Of a stretch of 64,000 nucleotides of DNA, positions 1 through 11,076 are shown in pieces. The DNA lies in the NCBI RefSeq assembly GCF_902167145.1, contig NC_050103.1:181039625-181103624 (forward strand), written 5' to 3'. The notes below the pieces were generated by a model, which saw nothing but the letters and a program-made list of their open reading frames with translations, was not told the DNA's origin and did no database searches. Each line of letters opens with the position of its first letter. Within the stretch, counting starts at the first letter, position 1. This DNA is from Zea mays. Taxonomy: Eukaryota; Streptophyta; Magnoliopsida; Poales; Poaceae. The translations under genes were made by a program, and so were the position numbers.

Positions 1-3000
1 GCTTCAACGTCCGCGAGGTTGAGATGGGCACCCGCCGTCCTCTCGTCCTCCAGATGGTTCACGACCCCACCGCCCTCGAGCCCAGATGCCGATTCCAGGT
101 CCGTGTGCTCAGATTTCTCTCCTAGGATTTCTCCCCTTGCTTCTCCCAGGTTGAGAGTCTAATAATGAATGTGAACTGGACAAGCAGTTGTTTGATGTGG
201 TTTGTTGTGCGCGCGGCGCATTGCAGGAGGAGGATTCCGAGGAGTACGGGAGCCCGATGGTGCTGGCTACTGCCATCGCGGACCTCATCAAGCAGCGCAC
301 TGAATCACACCTCCGGAAGATCCAGGCTGCTGTCTCATCCAAACCAATCGTCATGAGGGCAGAGTATGCCCACTGCCCCAACCTCACAATCATCGACACC
401 CCAGGTTTCGTGCTTAAGGTATATAGGTGTATTAAGTTACATGCAGCAACCAATTAAAACTAAAAACTTAAACTTATAAAAGGAGGTGGACAATTCACTT
501 ATATTATATTTCAACACTCCCCCTCATGTCGAGCCTTTTTTTGGTCTCTCACGTGGAATATAGGAGCGAGAAACAATTATTTTATTTAATTGTGCTAACC
601 GAGATTCGAACTTAAGACTCTGGCTACGATACCATATTAAGTTGTATGTACCAATCAATTCAACCCAAAAGATTAAACTTGAACCTATATTATATTCCAA
701 CAAGGTGAACTTTGGGATTTCCTTAGTTCTCAAGACGTCAGTGATGATGTTAGCCAGCTGTCTGAATGATGCTATTGTTTGTTTGCTGCAGGCTAAGAGA
801 GGCGAGCCAGGGAGCACACCGGATGAGATACGGTCAATGGTGAAGTCACTCGCGTCCCCTCCTCACCGCCTCGTTCTGTTCCTCCAGCAAAGCAGCGTTG
901 AGTGGTGCTCGTCGATCTGGCTTGACACGCTTAAAGAGATTGACCCCACTTTCAGGCGCACCATAATAGTCATCTCCAAGTTTGACAACCGTCTCAAGGT
1001 ATGCCCATAGAACAATGAGCAATTGGTAATTGAGCTTACCTTGTCTTCACTCTTGCGAACAAGTTGTGTCATTGTGTCTTACGAAAATGTCATTGTTATT
1101 GGTCACCTGAAGGAATTCACAGAGAGGTGGGAGGTCGATACCTTCTTGAGTGCAAGTGGCTACCTTGGGGATAACATCCACCCGTTCTTCGTGGCTCTTC
1201 CAAAGGACCATGGTACAATTTCCAATGAGGAGTTCCGCAGGCAGATCTGTCAGGTCGATATTGATGTGCTACGTCACTTGCGAGAAAATGTGAAAGGGGG
1301 TTTCAATGAAGAGAAATATGTATCATGCATTGGGTTCAGCTGCCTCAAGAAGTACCTCGAATCTGAACTTCAGAAGAGGTACAAAGAAGCAGCTCCAGCT
1401 ACCCTGGCATTGTTAGAGCAGAGGTGCACCGAAGTCTCAATGAACCTAACGAGACTAGACTCCAAACTACAAGCAGCGTCGGATGTCTCTCAGCTCCGGA
1501 GATCGGCAATGCTTCATGCAGCTTCTATTTGCACCAACTTGGTATTGCAAAACCATGCAACTTATTAACATTCTCGTTTATGTTGCTGACACTAGATGGA
1601 CTTGAACTAATTGACATTTTCTTCTGGTATCAAAGAATGCATTACTTGATGGAGCTGCTGATCCAGCTCCAGAAATATGGGGGAAAACTACGGAGGAGGA
1701 ACAAATACATAGTGGTATTGGCAGCTGGCCTGGCATTAATATGCCTGTAAAACCTGCCAACTCCAGCCTTAAGCTGTATGGTGGTGCAGCTTTTGAGAGA
1801 GTAATGCATGAATTTCGCTGTGCAACGTATTCATTGGAATGCCCACAAGTGTCAAGGGAGAAGGTACTCTTTAGCCTGCAACGATGTACACACACAATTT
1901 ATTGGGAGAATTGCTTATATACTTATGTCGCTAGGTTGCGAACATACTACTTGCTCATGCTGGAAGACGCGGAAGCAGTAGGTTGACTGAGGCAGCAGTT
2001 GCGATAGCTCGTGCAGCCGCACGATCATGGCTTGCTCCTCTTATTGATACCGCATGTGACCGGCTTGCATTTGTCCTACAAAATCTGTTTGATCTTGCTA
2101 TGGAGCGCAACCGCAATAATGACTCACAATGTAAGAGCTTGACCTTTCTATTCATGCTAGTTCGTCTTGCTTTACCTTTGCCTGTGTATCATTTGGTTCA
2201 TAGTGAAGTAAATTACCACTATTTAGTAAAGATGTAACTTTTATTTTGTTCTACATGTTTGTCAAAAGGTAGGTATGGATTGCATTTTTCTCTACCACAT
2301 ATTTAGTCATCTTCATTCCCCAACCCAACTTCAGATTATTCGCGCTTTTGCTATGGCTAATGATCAATTTTCCATAACAGCATGAATATTTACTGGTGAG
2401 CTACTTGCTTTCCTGCATTTTGATTTACAATGGATCAATTGCAGTGTTACTGTTTTCAAGCTTTAAGCCACCATGTCATGACGGTTTTTACATTGTGTCA
2501 GGGCCTAAGGAGGCCCATAGAGGGGCTGCGGCAGCAGCAGCCATGGGCCCTCCAAGTGGGATTAGATAAAGATAGTTAGAGATAAGATTAGAAGATTGAT
2601 TGAGATTATTTAGGAGATTAGTTGAGATTATCTAGAAAGGTTATCGGTTAGTAGTTGTTGAGAGTTTTTAGAAGAGTTTTAAGGAGATAAGGATCTCTAG
2701 CTAGATAGGGGCGGTCAGCTGGTCTATTTATGTAATCAATGGATGAGAAATAAAGTAGGCAAGAATTAGAAGGGAGAAACCCTCCTCTTGCTCGGCCGTG
2801 GGCAGAGGCCCCCGGCCGACGTTCCTGCCCATCGATACCCCTCTCCAATCCCTCACCGATCTAGCGACCATAACACATTGTCAGCACTGAGTGGTATTAT
2901 TGCTATGCTTTGTACTTTCACCATTTGCTAAATGCTTTTCTTCTGGGGTTGGGTATAAAAAAACCATGTCCTTCCATTTTTTACATTGTCCTTCCATTTG

Positions 3001-4582
3001 CTAAATGCTTTTCTTCTGGGGTTGGGTATAAAAAAACCATGTCCTTCCATTTTTTACATTGTGAGCACTAAGTCCCATTATTACTTTGTACTTTTACCGT
3101 TTGTTTTTCTTCTGGGGTTGGGTGTTGGGGTGGCAGATCAACAAAATGTTGAAATATAAGCCAACCAAGTCCTGTCAGTTTTTAGATTGTCGACACTGAG
3201 TGGTATTATTACTTTGTACTTTCACCATTTGCTAAATGCTTTTTTGGGGGATGACAGATCATCAAAATTTTGAAGATATGGATAGTTATGTTGGCTTTCT
3301 TGCTGCTCTCCGGTGCTCATATTATAAGTTCGTCAAAGAACTGTCCAAGCAATGCAAGCAGATAGTGCGTCATCACCTTGATTCTGTTACGAGCCCCTAC
3401 TCCCATATTTGCTACGACGACGACTTTTTTAGTGGTGTTGGATCTGTAGCAAACTCCACGTGTAGGTTTAACCACTTCACTGGAGTTACATCCTTTGACC
3501 TAGCAGACAGTGGATCAGCACTAGAGGAAGCTCAGGAGAACTTGCCTCCAAAAGATCAGCACCATATGACACCGCCTATTAATAAAGGGAATGACTCAAA
3601 GGAGGTCCTCAGAGAAAGCCAGCTAACAGTACCTGAGACACCTTCTCCTGATCTGCCATCTGATATACATGGTGGTAAGAAGAAAGATAATGGGATCCCA
3701 AATGACGGTGGCCCAAGGAAAAGACATGCCAGGATGGCAGCATATACAAGCAGAAATCACCATAACAGTATGATTGGTGCTGATGACATGGCCTCAAAGT
3801 CAGGGTCATCATACTCCACCATATGCGCAATATCTGCTCAATATTTTGCCAAAATGCGAGAAGTCCTTATTGAAAGAAATGCCCCCTCTGCATTGAACTC
3901 TGGATTCTTAACACCATGGTATGTTTAAACTGATAATTATGTCAGACTTGTTACTCTTTCTAGTTTGTTCAGTTAGTGAGTTTACATACATATTGAAGTT
4001 TATGTTTTCAGCTAGTTGACCACATCTACAGACACTAAAATTTCCAGATCACCTGTCACTGAACTCACAACTGATTTTGTCAACTGGCCGAGTGCATGAT
4101 CATATTCACCATGATTAACCAGTAACCACTACGGAACCAATTGACAGCGTGCCAATCAAGCACTATCACAAAATAGAATTTTCAGCCTACTGATATCCAT
4201 GAAAGTTGCATTTGTAACTACTTTTTGCACTAAACAGTGTGATTTGCAAGATTAGATTTGAACTTTATGAATCATTTTTTGTTATAGCTGCTAGCACATC
4301 TAGTAGGTCTGTAATTGTGTGTCCAGTATCAGTTTGTTAGCAGGCCCAATACGTTTGAAGTTATTTCTGACGTTTCTCCCACTGGTGAAATGCAGCCGTG
4401 AAAGGTTATTTCTGGCACTTGGCTTTGAGCTATTTGCTGTGAGTGACAATAAGTTCATGGGCATGTTTGTCCTGCCTGGGGCAGTTGATGGTATCCAGAA
4501 TGAGCGCCATTCTCTTCTCAAACGGCAGAAGATTTTGCTGTCCTGTTTGAACGAGTTTAAGAACATATCCCGGGCTCTGTAA
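1..4582 (+). CDS. DRP5A: Dynamin-related GTPase DRP5A-like, 5' partial, eight exons
   Basis: Coding exons, set by frame and GT/AG ends, are <1-98, 227-418, 792-998, 1113-1541, 1636-1863, 1935-2130, 3258-3918 and 4396-4582 (stop TAA 4580-4582), giving about 731 codons. The protein follows Arabidopsis DRP5A, as I remember it, over its whole length; that protein is about 820 residues, so some 85-90 N-terminal residues including the G1 P-loop lie upstream of base 1. Visible GTPase motifs are G3 DTPG (exon 2, IIDTPGF) and G4 SKFD (exon 3). The middle domain and a divergent C-terminal stalk follow, with a low-complexity polar stretch in exon 7. Plant DRP5A is a large GTPase linked to cytokinesis at the cell plate; ARC5/DRP5B, which constricts chloroplasts, is a more distant relative. 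All exons are open with consistent phases, so the gene looks functional despite transposon insertions in two introns. Introns 2 and 6 are the enlarged ones. Confidence 0.93.
430..702 (-). mobile_element. TRIM/SMART-type mini LTR retrotransposon in DRP5A intron 2
   Basis: The 273-bp insertion is flanked by the 5-bp duplication AGGTG (425-429 and 703-707). It has two related direct repeats at 430-516 (87 bp) and 635-702 (68 bp). Read on the - strand they begin TGTTG and end AACTTAATA. Next to the - strand 5' repeat, bases 634-622 read TGGTATCGTAGCC, which matches an initiator-Met tRNA primer-binding site at 11 of 13 positions. Next to the other repeat, 525-517 reads GAGGGGGAG, a polypurine tract. 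There is no coding capacity. These are the hallmarks of terminal-repeat retrotransposons in miniature, moved in trans by another element. The repeats have diverged and differ in length, so it is an old insertion. It lies antisense to DRP5A. Confidence 0.9.
2496..2875 (+). mobile_element. Solo LTR in DRP5A intron 6
   Basis: A 380-bp block starts TGTCAGGG, ends CATAACA and is flanked by CATTG on both sides (2491-2495 and 2876-2880). It has no internal region, PBS or polypurine tract, so it is a solo LTR left by LTR-LTR recombination. Orientation + is suggested by a TATTTATG box near 2725 followed by AATAAA at 2749-2754. I cannot assign a family. Removing it with one TSD joins a unit of the tandem repeat described at 2876-3257. 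Confidence 0.85.
2876..3257 (+). repeat. Degenerate tandem repeat at the end of DRP5A intron 6
   Basis: Three to four copies of an AT-rich unit lie here. Each has a (T)n-A-CATTGT-(C/G)AGCACT-like start, then TATTACTTTGTACTTT, CCATTTGCTAAATGC, and in the middle copies a T-rich stretch with TTCTGGGGTTGGGT and AAAAAAACCATGTCC. The AAACCATGTCC block is repeated exactly at about 2961 and 3034. One unit also carries a diverged copy of the intron 6 acceptor and exon 7 start (3131-3160). The solo LTR at 2496-2875 interrupts the first unit. Confidence 0.8.
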
Positions 4583-6469
4583 TGATGATGTTTCTCGATT
4601 TCTTCAGGCCTTTATTGTGTATCCTTTAGACCCATTCTGTTGTCATGTATCTTTCTTGGCATAACCTATTTTCTTGAAATCTGTACCACTCTCTGTCAAG
4701 TTCCTTCGCTGACAAGGTCTTTATCACTAACATTTGTTCAGATTCAATACTTGATATTATTGATTATGCTCGATGACTCGAATACAAAACTATTAACTTG
4801 TGATCTCATCAGTTTGGGCACATGCCCTGCGAAACTTCATACAAATATCTGAAGACTCAGCACTGTTAGTAACATTGCTGCGTTAATTGTGCCCCCTTTT
4901 TTTCCCGACAGTGGTATATACATTCGGCCTGAGCCTATGTATGTTATGTGCTTGTCTTGTTTCCTTATTATTACTTGAACTTGGAGGTTAGTTGTGTGAG
5001 TACACCATTAAACCGATCCAACAGTGTGTTTTGGTTCGCACCTAATAAACGTGAGAAAATAACCCGTCTTTGGTTGCAGGCGAGGGCTCCATGTATCCAT
5101 CTGACCATATTTTTGTAGCGATATTTTGTAGGGGAGCAGCGACCTGCGTTGTTACTTTCGGATAGTTCGTTTTGCAGAAAGGACCTGCCTACCTGATTCA
5201 CTTGCGGCTGTGAAAATTTTGGCAAGTCTGCACAGTGTGAGACCAGTCAGATTTGTGCCTTATGTTCACGTGCCATATCACGTTGCACGTAAATCTCAAG
5301 CACTGAAACTGCTCCGTCGGGTCACCTTTTGGTCCTGAGCGTTGTCGTCATTTGTTTTGAAACCAAACCATGGAAATCTCTGCAAGACCACTCTAGAAGC
5401 TCATGCACGTTTCAGAAGGAATGTCCTGTGTCTGTAGGGCATCTCGAGCAAGTGGTCCGTCAATCGTCAAAGCATGGTGTCCTGTCCTGTTCCGCCATGT
5501 TTTTTCGCAGGGCATCGGACCGCGCCTGTCCGTCCGTCGTCGTGTCCTGCAGGCTGCAGCAGATGCTATCATAGTAGCAGAACCAGAGGGCCAGGGGATC
5601 GGACTGGGGAGTGAGTCAGCAATCGACTGTAATTTCTATGTGTGCATCTAAGCATTTTGATGGCTATTCGATCCGAGTATCTCCATAGCTTAATCATCCT
5701 TATTATATCTATATATTCAAACTCTACTCTACAAATAATATAATCCGCAGTGTAAAACAGTAAAAAACAATATTTTAAGTAAACTATCGATAAACTGCTG
5801 TACAAGGTGTCAGGACTTGTACATCTTCTCTAGGCGCTGCAGCCGCTTGGTTTTGCATTCGGTTTGTAATAATTTTTTCCACTTAATAGGTTTCTCTCTT
5901 CTCTGGAGGTCTTGTTTGTGTATTCTAGTATTCACTCTAATCAATATATATTAAGGTGGATTGAGGTGTAAATTAAACTAATTTTGATCTTGTTTAATCG
6001 ATTGACTGATCGACTCGGCGCACTGTTTTAGACGGGCCGATAAAGTTAAAGGACCCGTTTCTCTTGTTTTCTAAGTCGGTGACGTAAATGACATAGCATG
6101 CTAAGTTTGAGGGTCACGCACTACTGCATTTTACCCAATGTTTTCTTAAACAAGTGAGAATGTGTCTCGTGTTCAAAAGGATACTATGTTCACGTGCACA
6201 TTTTAAATCTGGGACATCTATCTCGAATCCAATCGGCGGGAGCTAATTTTACAAAGAACCTCCAACACGAGAGGGAGGTGGAAGGGTTTTTTTATCGTGA
6301 TTAGTTCTTGCGCCTACGAGCACCGGGCTCGCGTCGGCCTAGACCACCAGGGAAGTCCCCTCTGTGCATCTCCACGCGTGCATGTCGGGGTGACAAAATT
6401 ACCTGCACTGCATGCAGGTGTGCATGCTCGCCTCGTCCTAGTCCTATGCAGGGAACCAATTACGTAGCG
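4583..6469. other. 3' flank of DRP5A, no gene seen
   Basis: This stretch includes the untranslated end of DRP5A, with no canonical AATAAA close to the stop. No open frame resembles a known protein. Around 5930-5985 there is a short stretch of the kind common in grass MITEs (repeated ATTAAGGTGGATTGAGGTG-like sequence), but I could not define inverted ends or a target duplication. Confidence 0.6.
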
Positions 6470-6992
6470 GTTTAAATTGTAAAATGTTCATAGAAATATT
6501 CTCTGTCCAAATAAATTATGATCATCCACATCCTGTGCACTTTAATTTTATACCTAGATTAAAGGTTAAGTAGAAGTAATAATGTATTTGTTTAGTAAAA
6601 TCAATAAAAAGGGAAATGCTAATGGTACTTAGAGGTTTAATGTGGTGAGATTAATAAAATGTTGTGTATGAATTGATCCCTGGTATAATTTTGTGTCTCA
6701 CTAATTAGTGGCACTAAACTAAATAGTCCATAATATTTAGAGAATCACTGATCTCTAACTATATTGAACCCTAACATTTAGGTCTACCCTTTTATGTTCA
6801 TAATGTCTTGTCAAGCTAGTATATACTTGATTGTACATGTTTGGTGTGCTGTTCATTTGTACTTTCCAAATGTATTGAATGTATGATCGCTTTATTTAGA
6901 CAACGAGCAACCCGTGGTTCCTACGAAGATCTTTCTGAGCAACAACCTGGTGAAGGCAAGTGTTCTCAGACCTATTATGTCCTATCTATTTT
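6470..6992 (+). mobile_element. Truncated large LTR, left part (split by Huck)
   Basis: This is homologous to the reverse complement of the solo LTR at 46366-49989 (its part around 47650-48210). An example shared block is TGTACTTTCCAAATGTATTGA at about 6858. Homology starts near 6470, so the first half of the LTR is missing. The sequence breaks at the Huck target duplication (6988-6992) and resumes at 22211. Confidence 0.75.
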
Positions 6993-7503
6993 TGTCGGGG
7001 ACCATAATTAGGGGTACCCTCAAGGCTCCTAATTCTCAGCTGGTAACCCCATCAGCATAAAGCTGCAAAGGCCTGATGGGTGCGATCAAGTCAGGGATCA
7101 GTCCATTCGAGGGACTCGATCACGCCTCGCCCGAGCCTAGCCTCGGACAAGGGCAGCCGACCCCGGAGGATCTCCGTCTCGCCCAAGGCCCCCTCCAGCG
7201 GCGAACATATTTTCGGCTCGCCCGAGGCCCTGTCTTCGCTAAGAAGCAACCCTGACCAAATCGCCGCACCGACCGACCAAATCGCAGGAGCATTTAATGC
7301 AAAGGTGGCCTGACACCTTTATCCTGACGCGCGCCCCTCAGCCGACAGAGCCGAAGTGACCGCCGTCACTTCGCCGCTCCACTGACCGGTCTGATAGAAA
7401 GACAGCGCCGCCTGCGCCGCTCCGACTGCGGTGCCGCTTGACAGAGTGAGGCTGACAGGCAGTCAGGCCCGGCCGCAGGCACCATAGGAAGCTCCGCTTC
7501 GCC

Positions 7504-8007
7504 CGACCCAGGGCTCGGACTCGGGCTAAGCCCCGGAAGACGGCGAACTCCGCTCCGCCCGACCCAGGGCACGGACTCGGGCTAAGCCCCGGAAGACGGC
7601 GAACTCCGCTCCGCCCGACCCAGGGCTCAGACTCGGGCTAAGCCCCGGAAGACGGCGAACTCCGCTCCGCCCGACCCAGGGCTCGGACTCGGGCTAAGCC
7701 CCGAAAGACGGCGAACTCCGTTCCGCCTGACCCAGGGCTCGGACTCGGGCTAAGCCCCGGAATACGGCGAACTCCGCTCCGCCCGACCCAGGGCTCGGAC
7801 TCGGGCTAAGCCCCGGAAGACGGCGAACTCCGCTCCGCCCGACCCAGGGCTCGGACTCGGGCTAAGCCCCGGAAGACGGCGAACTCCGTTCCGCCCGACT
7901 CAGGGCTCGGACTTGGGCTCAACCCCAGAAGACGACGAATTCCGCTCCGCCCGACCCAGGGCTCGGACTTGGGCTCAGCCCCAGAAGACGACGAACTCCG
8001 CTTCGCC
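7504..8007 (+). repeat. 56-bp minisatellite in the Huck-like 5' LTR, about 9 units
   Basis: Units start CGACCCAGGGCTCGG at 7504, 7560, 7616 and so on, with a constant 56-bp spacing. They differ mainly by single C/T and G/A changes, and the last two units are the most diverged. The same array, with the same approximate unit number, is in the 3' LTR, so it pre-dates this insertion. Long GC-rich open frames through it are an artefact of the repeat. Confidence 0.9.
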
Positions 8008-8525
8008 CGACCCCAGGACTCGAACTCCGCCCTGGCCTCAGCCAACGGCCTCCGCCTCGCCCGACCTAGGGGCTCAGACTCGACCTCGGCCATGGAAGAC
8101 GGACTCGACCTCGACCTCGGAGGAGCCTTCGCATCGCCCAACCTAGGGCGCGGGCCGGCCACGTCAACGGGAGGCGCCATCATTACCCTACTCCAAGCTG
8201 ACTCAGGCTACGGGGAACAAGACCGGCGTCCCATCTGGCTCGCTCCGCCAGATGGGCAATGATGGCGCCCCGCACGCTCCCTGACGATGGCGGCTCTCGG
8301 CCTCCTTACGGAAGCAAGAGGACGTCAGCAAGGACTTGACAGCCCCGACAGCTGTCCCTCCGCCAGGCTCCAGCGCTTCTCCGACGGCCACGACATCACA
8401 CAAACCGGGCGCCAAAATCTCTCCGGCCGCCACGATGGTGTGTACTTAGGGCGCTAGCTCTCCCCCGCTAGACACGTAGCACTCTGCTACACCCCCATTG
8501 TACACCTGGATCCTCTCCTTACGCT

Positions 8526-8533
8526 TATAAAAG
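8526..8533 (+). promoter_or_regulatory. TATA box of Huck-like 5' LTR
   Basis: TATAAAAG lies about 300 bp before the LTR end, in the expected position for the U3/R border of a plant LTR promoter. The same box is at 21899-21906 in the 3' LTR. Confidence 0.65.
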
Positions 8534-8834
8534 GAAGGACCAGGGCCCTCTTAGAGAGGGTTGGCCGCACGGGGACGAGGACGAGACAGGCGCTCGCGCA
8601 AGGCCGCTCGCTCCCTCTCCCGTGTGGACGCTTGTAACCCCCTACTACAAGCGCACCCGACCTGGGCGCGGGACGGACACGAAGGCCGCGAGATTTCTAC
8701 CTCTCTCTCGCCCATTTCCGGCCACCTCACTTCCCCCCTTCGTGCTCGGCCTCGCGCTGACCCATCTGGGCTGGGGCACGCGGCGACATTTCACTCGTCG
8801 GCTTAGGGACCCCCCGGTCTCGAAACGCCGACAG

Positions 8835-8853
8835 TTGGCGCGCCAGGTAGGGG
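8835..8853 (+). other. Primer-binding site of Huck-like element
   Basis: TTGGCGCGCCAGGTAGGGG begins two bases after the LTR end, as expected for a tRNA primer site in Tat elements. I did not assign the tRNA. Confidence 0.7.
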
Positions 8854-8893
8854 CCTGCTGCGTGTTGACGAACAGCTTCCCGTCAAGCTCCAG

Positions 8894-11076
8894 ATGGGCA
8901 GTCTCCAGCAACCTCTCCAACCCGGGACGGTGCTCCGTTTCGGGAGTCTTGAGTTCGTGTCCCTCGACGGCAGCTACGACATGATACTCCTTCCACCGCC
9001 GTGCGACAGCGACAATGGCGGCCGACAGCCCGCCCGCCGGCGGCGGAATCGACGACGTCTTCCCCGCGTGGTGGAAGAACAACATTCGAGCTCACCCCGT
9101 CCTCTCCCCCGCCGACAGAGGAGGAGGCGGGGCAACCAAGGCCAAGCAAGAGGCAGCGCCTCGTCGGCTGTCGAGCGAGTCAACGGCGCCAGCGCCCTAA
9201 CGGGGGGCGCGTCGGGCATCGACCTCGCGTTTGAGACGAGGACGAGCGCTGTCTCCCAGCAACGCGCTGATTCTGGGCAAACGAACGACGCCAGCGCGCT
9301 CGCGAAAGGCTTGCTGGACGTCACCCTCGTACCTGAGACGACGGTGCGGTCAATTCCCGACGTGACTTCATCGCCGCCCGTCGACCAAGAGGTACCGACT
9401 GATTCCCATCTCACGCCTTTCAGATTCAGCCTCGAACCGCCAAGCGACCTCGCTTTGGCGGACGCCCTCGTAGAGGCGAGTCCAAACCCTCTAGGGTATC
9501 GTGTGCGGTCACCCTGGGACCGGCTGACGGACGTCTCGACCTACTGGCCCTCTGGGTCCGAGGAAGACGACGCGCCCGACTTCTGCTGGGATTTCTCCGG
9601 ACTTGGCAACCCCAGTGCCATGCGGGACTTTATGACCGCATGCGACTACTGCCTTTCCGACTGTTCCGACGGTAGCCGCAGCCTCGGCGACGAGGACTGC
9701 GGCCTAAGCCGCGAATGTTCCCACGTCGATCTAGGGGGTCCCTCCGAAGGCAACCATCTCGGCATGCCGGAGGACGGTGATCTCCCTAGGTCGGTGCCTC
9801 GCGTTGACATCCCACGGGAGCTAGCTGTGGTCCCCGTTCCGGCGGGGGGTCACGACCCACAGCTCGAGCAAATCCGCGGGGTGCAGGCCAGGCTCGACGA
9901 GGGAGCAGGAGCGCTTGAGCCAATCCGCCGGGACGTCGGGCAGGCATGGGCGGGCCAACCTCCGGCCGGAGAAATACGTCATCTACCCCAGGGCTTCCAG
10001 CACCGCATCACCGATGATGTCAGGGTCAGGCCACCACCCGCATCCAGTGGGGTCAGCCAGAACCTGGCTGCAGCAGCAATGCTTCTTCGTGCGATGCCAG
10101 AGCCATCAACCACCGAGGGGCGGCGAATCCAGGGAGAGCTCAAGAATCTCCTGGAAGGCGCCACGGTCCGGCGGGCCGAGAGCTCCGCCTCCCGAAGGCA
10201 GGGGCACCCCTCATAACATCGTGCCGCGACTTCTCGATTCATGCGGGAAGCCTCGGTCTACACCGGGCGCACGCGCAACACAGCGCCTGCGGCCTCGGGA
10301 CGCCTCGGCAACGAGCACCATCACCGCGACCGTCGGGCCCACCCCGACGAGAGGGTGCGCCGAGGCTACCACCCCAAGCGTGGGGGACGCTACGACAACG
10401 GGGAGGATCGGAGTCCCTCGCCCGAACCACCCGGTCCGCAGGCCTTCAGCCGGGCCATACGACGGGCGTCGTTCCCGACCCGGTTCCGACCCCCGACTAC
10501 TATCACGAAGTACTCGGGGGAGACGAGACCGGAACTGTGGCTCGCGGACTACCGTCTGGCCTGCCAATTGGGTGGAACGGACGATGACAACCTCATCATC
10601 CGCAACCTCCCCCTGTTCCTCTCCGACACCGCTCGCGCCTGGTTGGAGCACCTGCCTCCGGGGCAGATCTCCGACTGGGATGACCTCGTCCAAGCTTTCG
10701 CCGGCAATTTCCAGGGCACGTACGTGCGCCTCGGGAATTCCTGGGACCTCCGAAGCTGCCGACAGCAGCCGGGAGAGTCTCTCCGGGACTACATCCGGCG
10801 ATTCTCGAAGCAGCGCACTGAGCTGCCCAACATCACCAACTCGGATGTCATCGGCGCGTTCCTCGCCGGCACCACCTGCCGCGACCTGGTGAGCAAGCTG
10901 GGTCGCAAGACCCCCACCAGGGCGAGCGAGCTGATGGACATCGCCACCAAGTTCGCCTCCGGCCAGGAGGCGGTCGAGGCTATCTTCCGGAAGGACAAGC
11001 AGCCCCAGGGCCGCCCACCGGAAGATGCCCCCGAGGCGTCAACTCAGCGTGGCGCCAAGAAGAAGGGCAAGAAGAG
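8894..11076 (+). pseudogene. Huck-like gag, one in-frame stop
   Basis: The frame opens at ATG 8894 with a long, poorly conserved N-terminal extension (about 440 codons, acidic and proline-rich). It meets TAA at 10214-10216, then continues in the same frame through the retrotransposon gag domain around 10490-10990 (motifs YSGETRPELWLADYRL, ARAWLEHLP, SLRDYIRRFSKQR). It is followed by a lysine-rich tail. The stop fits a single C-to-T change of CAA. In a purine-rich AAG run near 11055-11076 the coding frame changes by one base into the protease frame; this could be mutation or a programmed shift. Gag packages the element RNA in cytoplasmic particles. Confidence 0.8.

Larger units (their letters stand above)
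6993..8833 (+). repeat. Huck-like 5' LTR (1841 bp)
   Basis: Runs from TGTCGGGG to CGCCGACA, immediately before the PBS. It contains a minisatellite (7504-8007), a TATA box (8526-8533), and the intact target TACGGAAG (8307-8314) that is duplicated around the hAT element in the 3' LTR. Confidence 0.92.

Noticed and set aside
622..634. tRNA-like sequence
   Set aside because: Only the 13-base primer-binding complement of tRNA-Met; no cloverleaf around it. The same holds for 32003-32018 and 62896-62912.
5569..6469. A possible MITE in the DRP5A 3' flank
   Set aside because: Only an internal motif is suggestive; inverted ends and target duplication could not be found.
7504..8007. CRISPR-like regular repeats
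   Set aside because: No unique spacers; contiguous 56-bp tandem units in a plant LTR.
7806..8183. Long GC-rich open frames on both strands of the Huck LTRs
   Set aside because: They are translations of the 56-bp minisatellite, recur in both LTRs and have no protein similarity.
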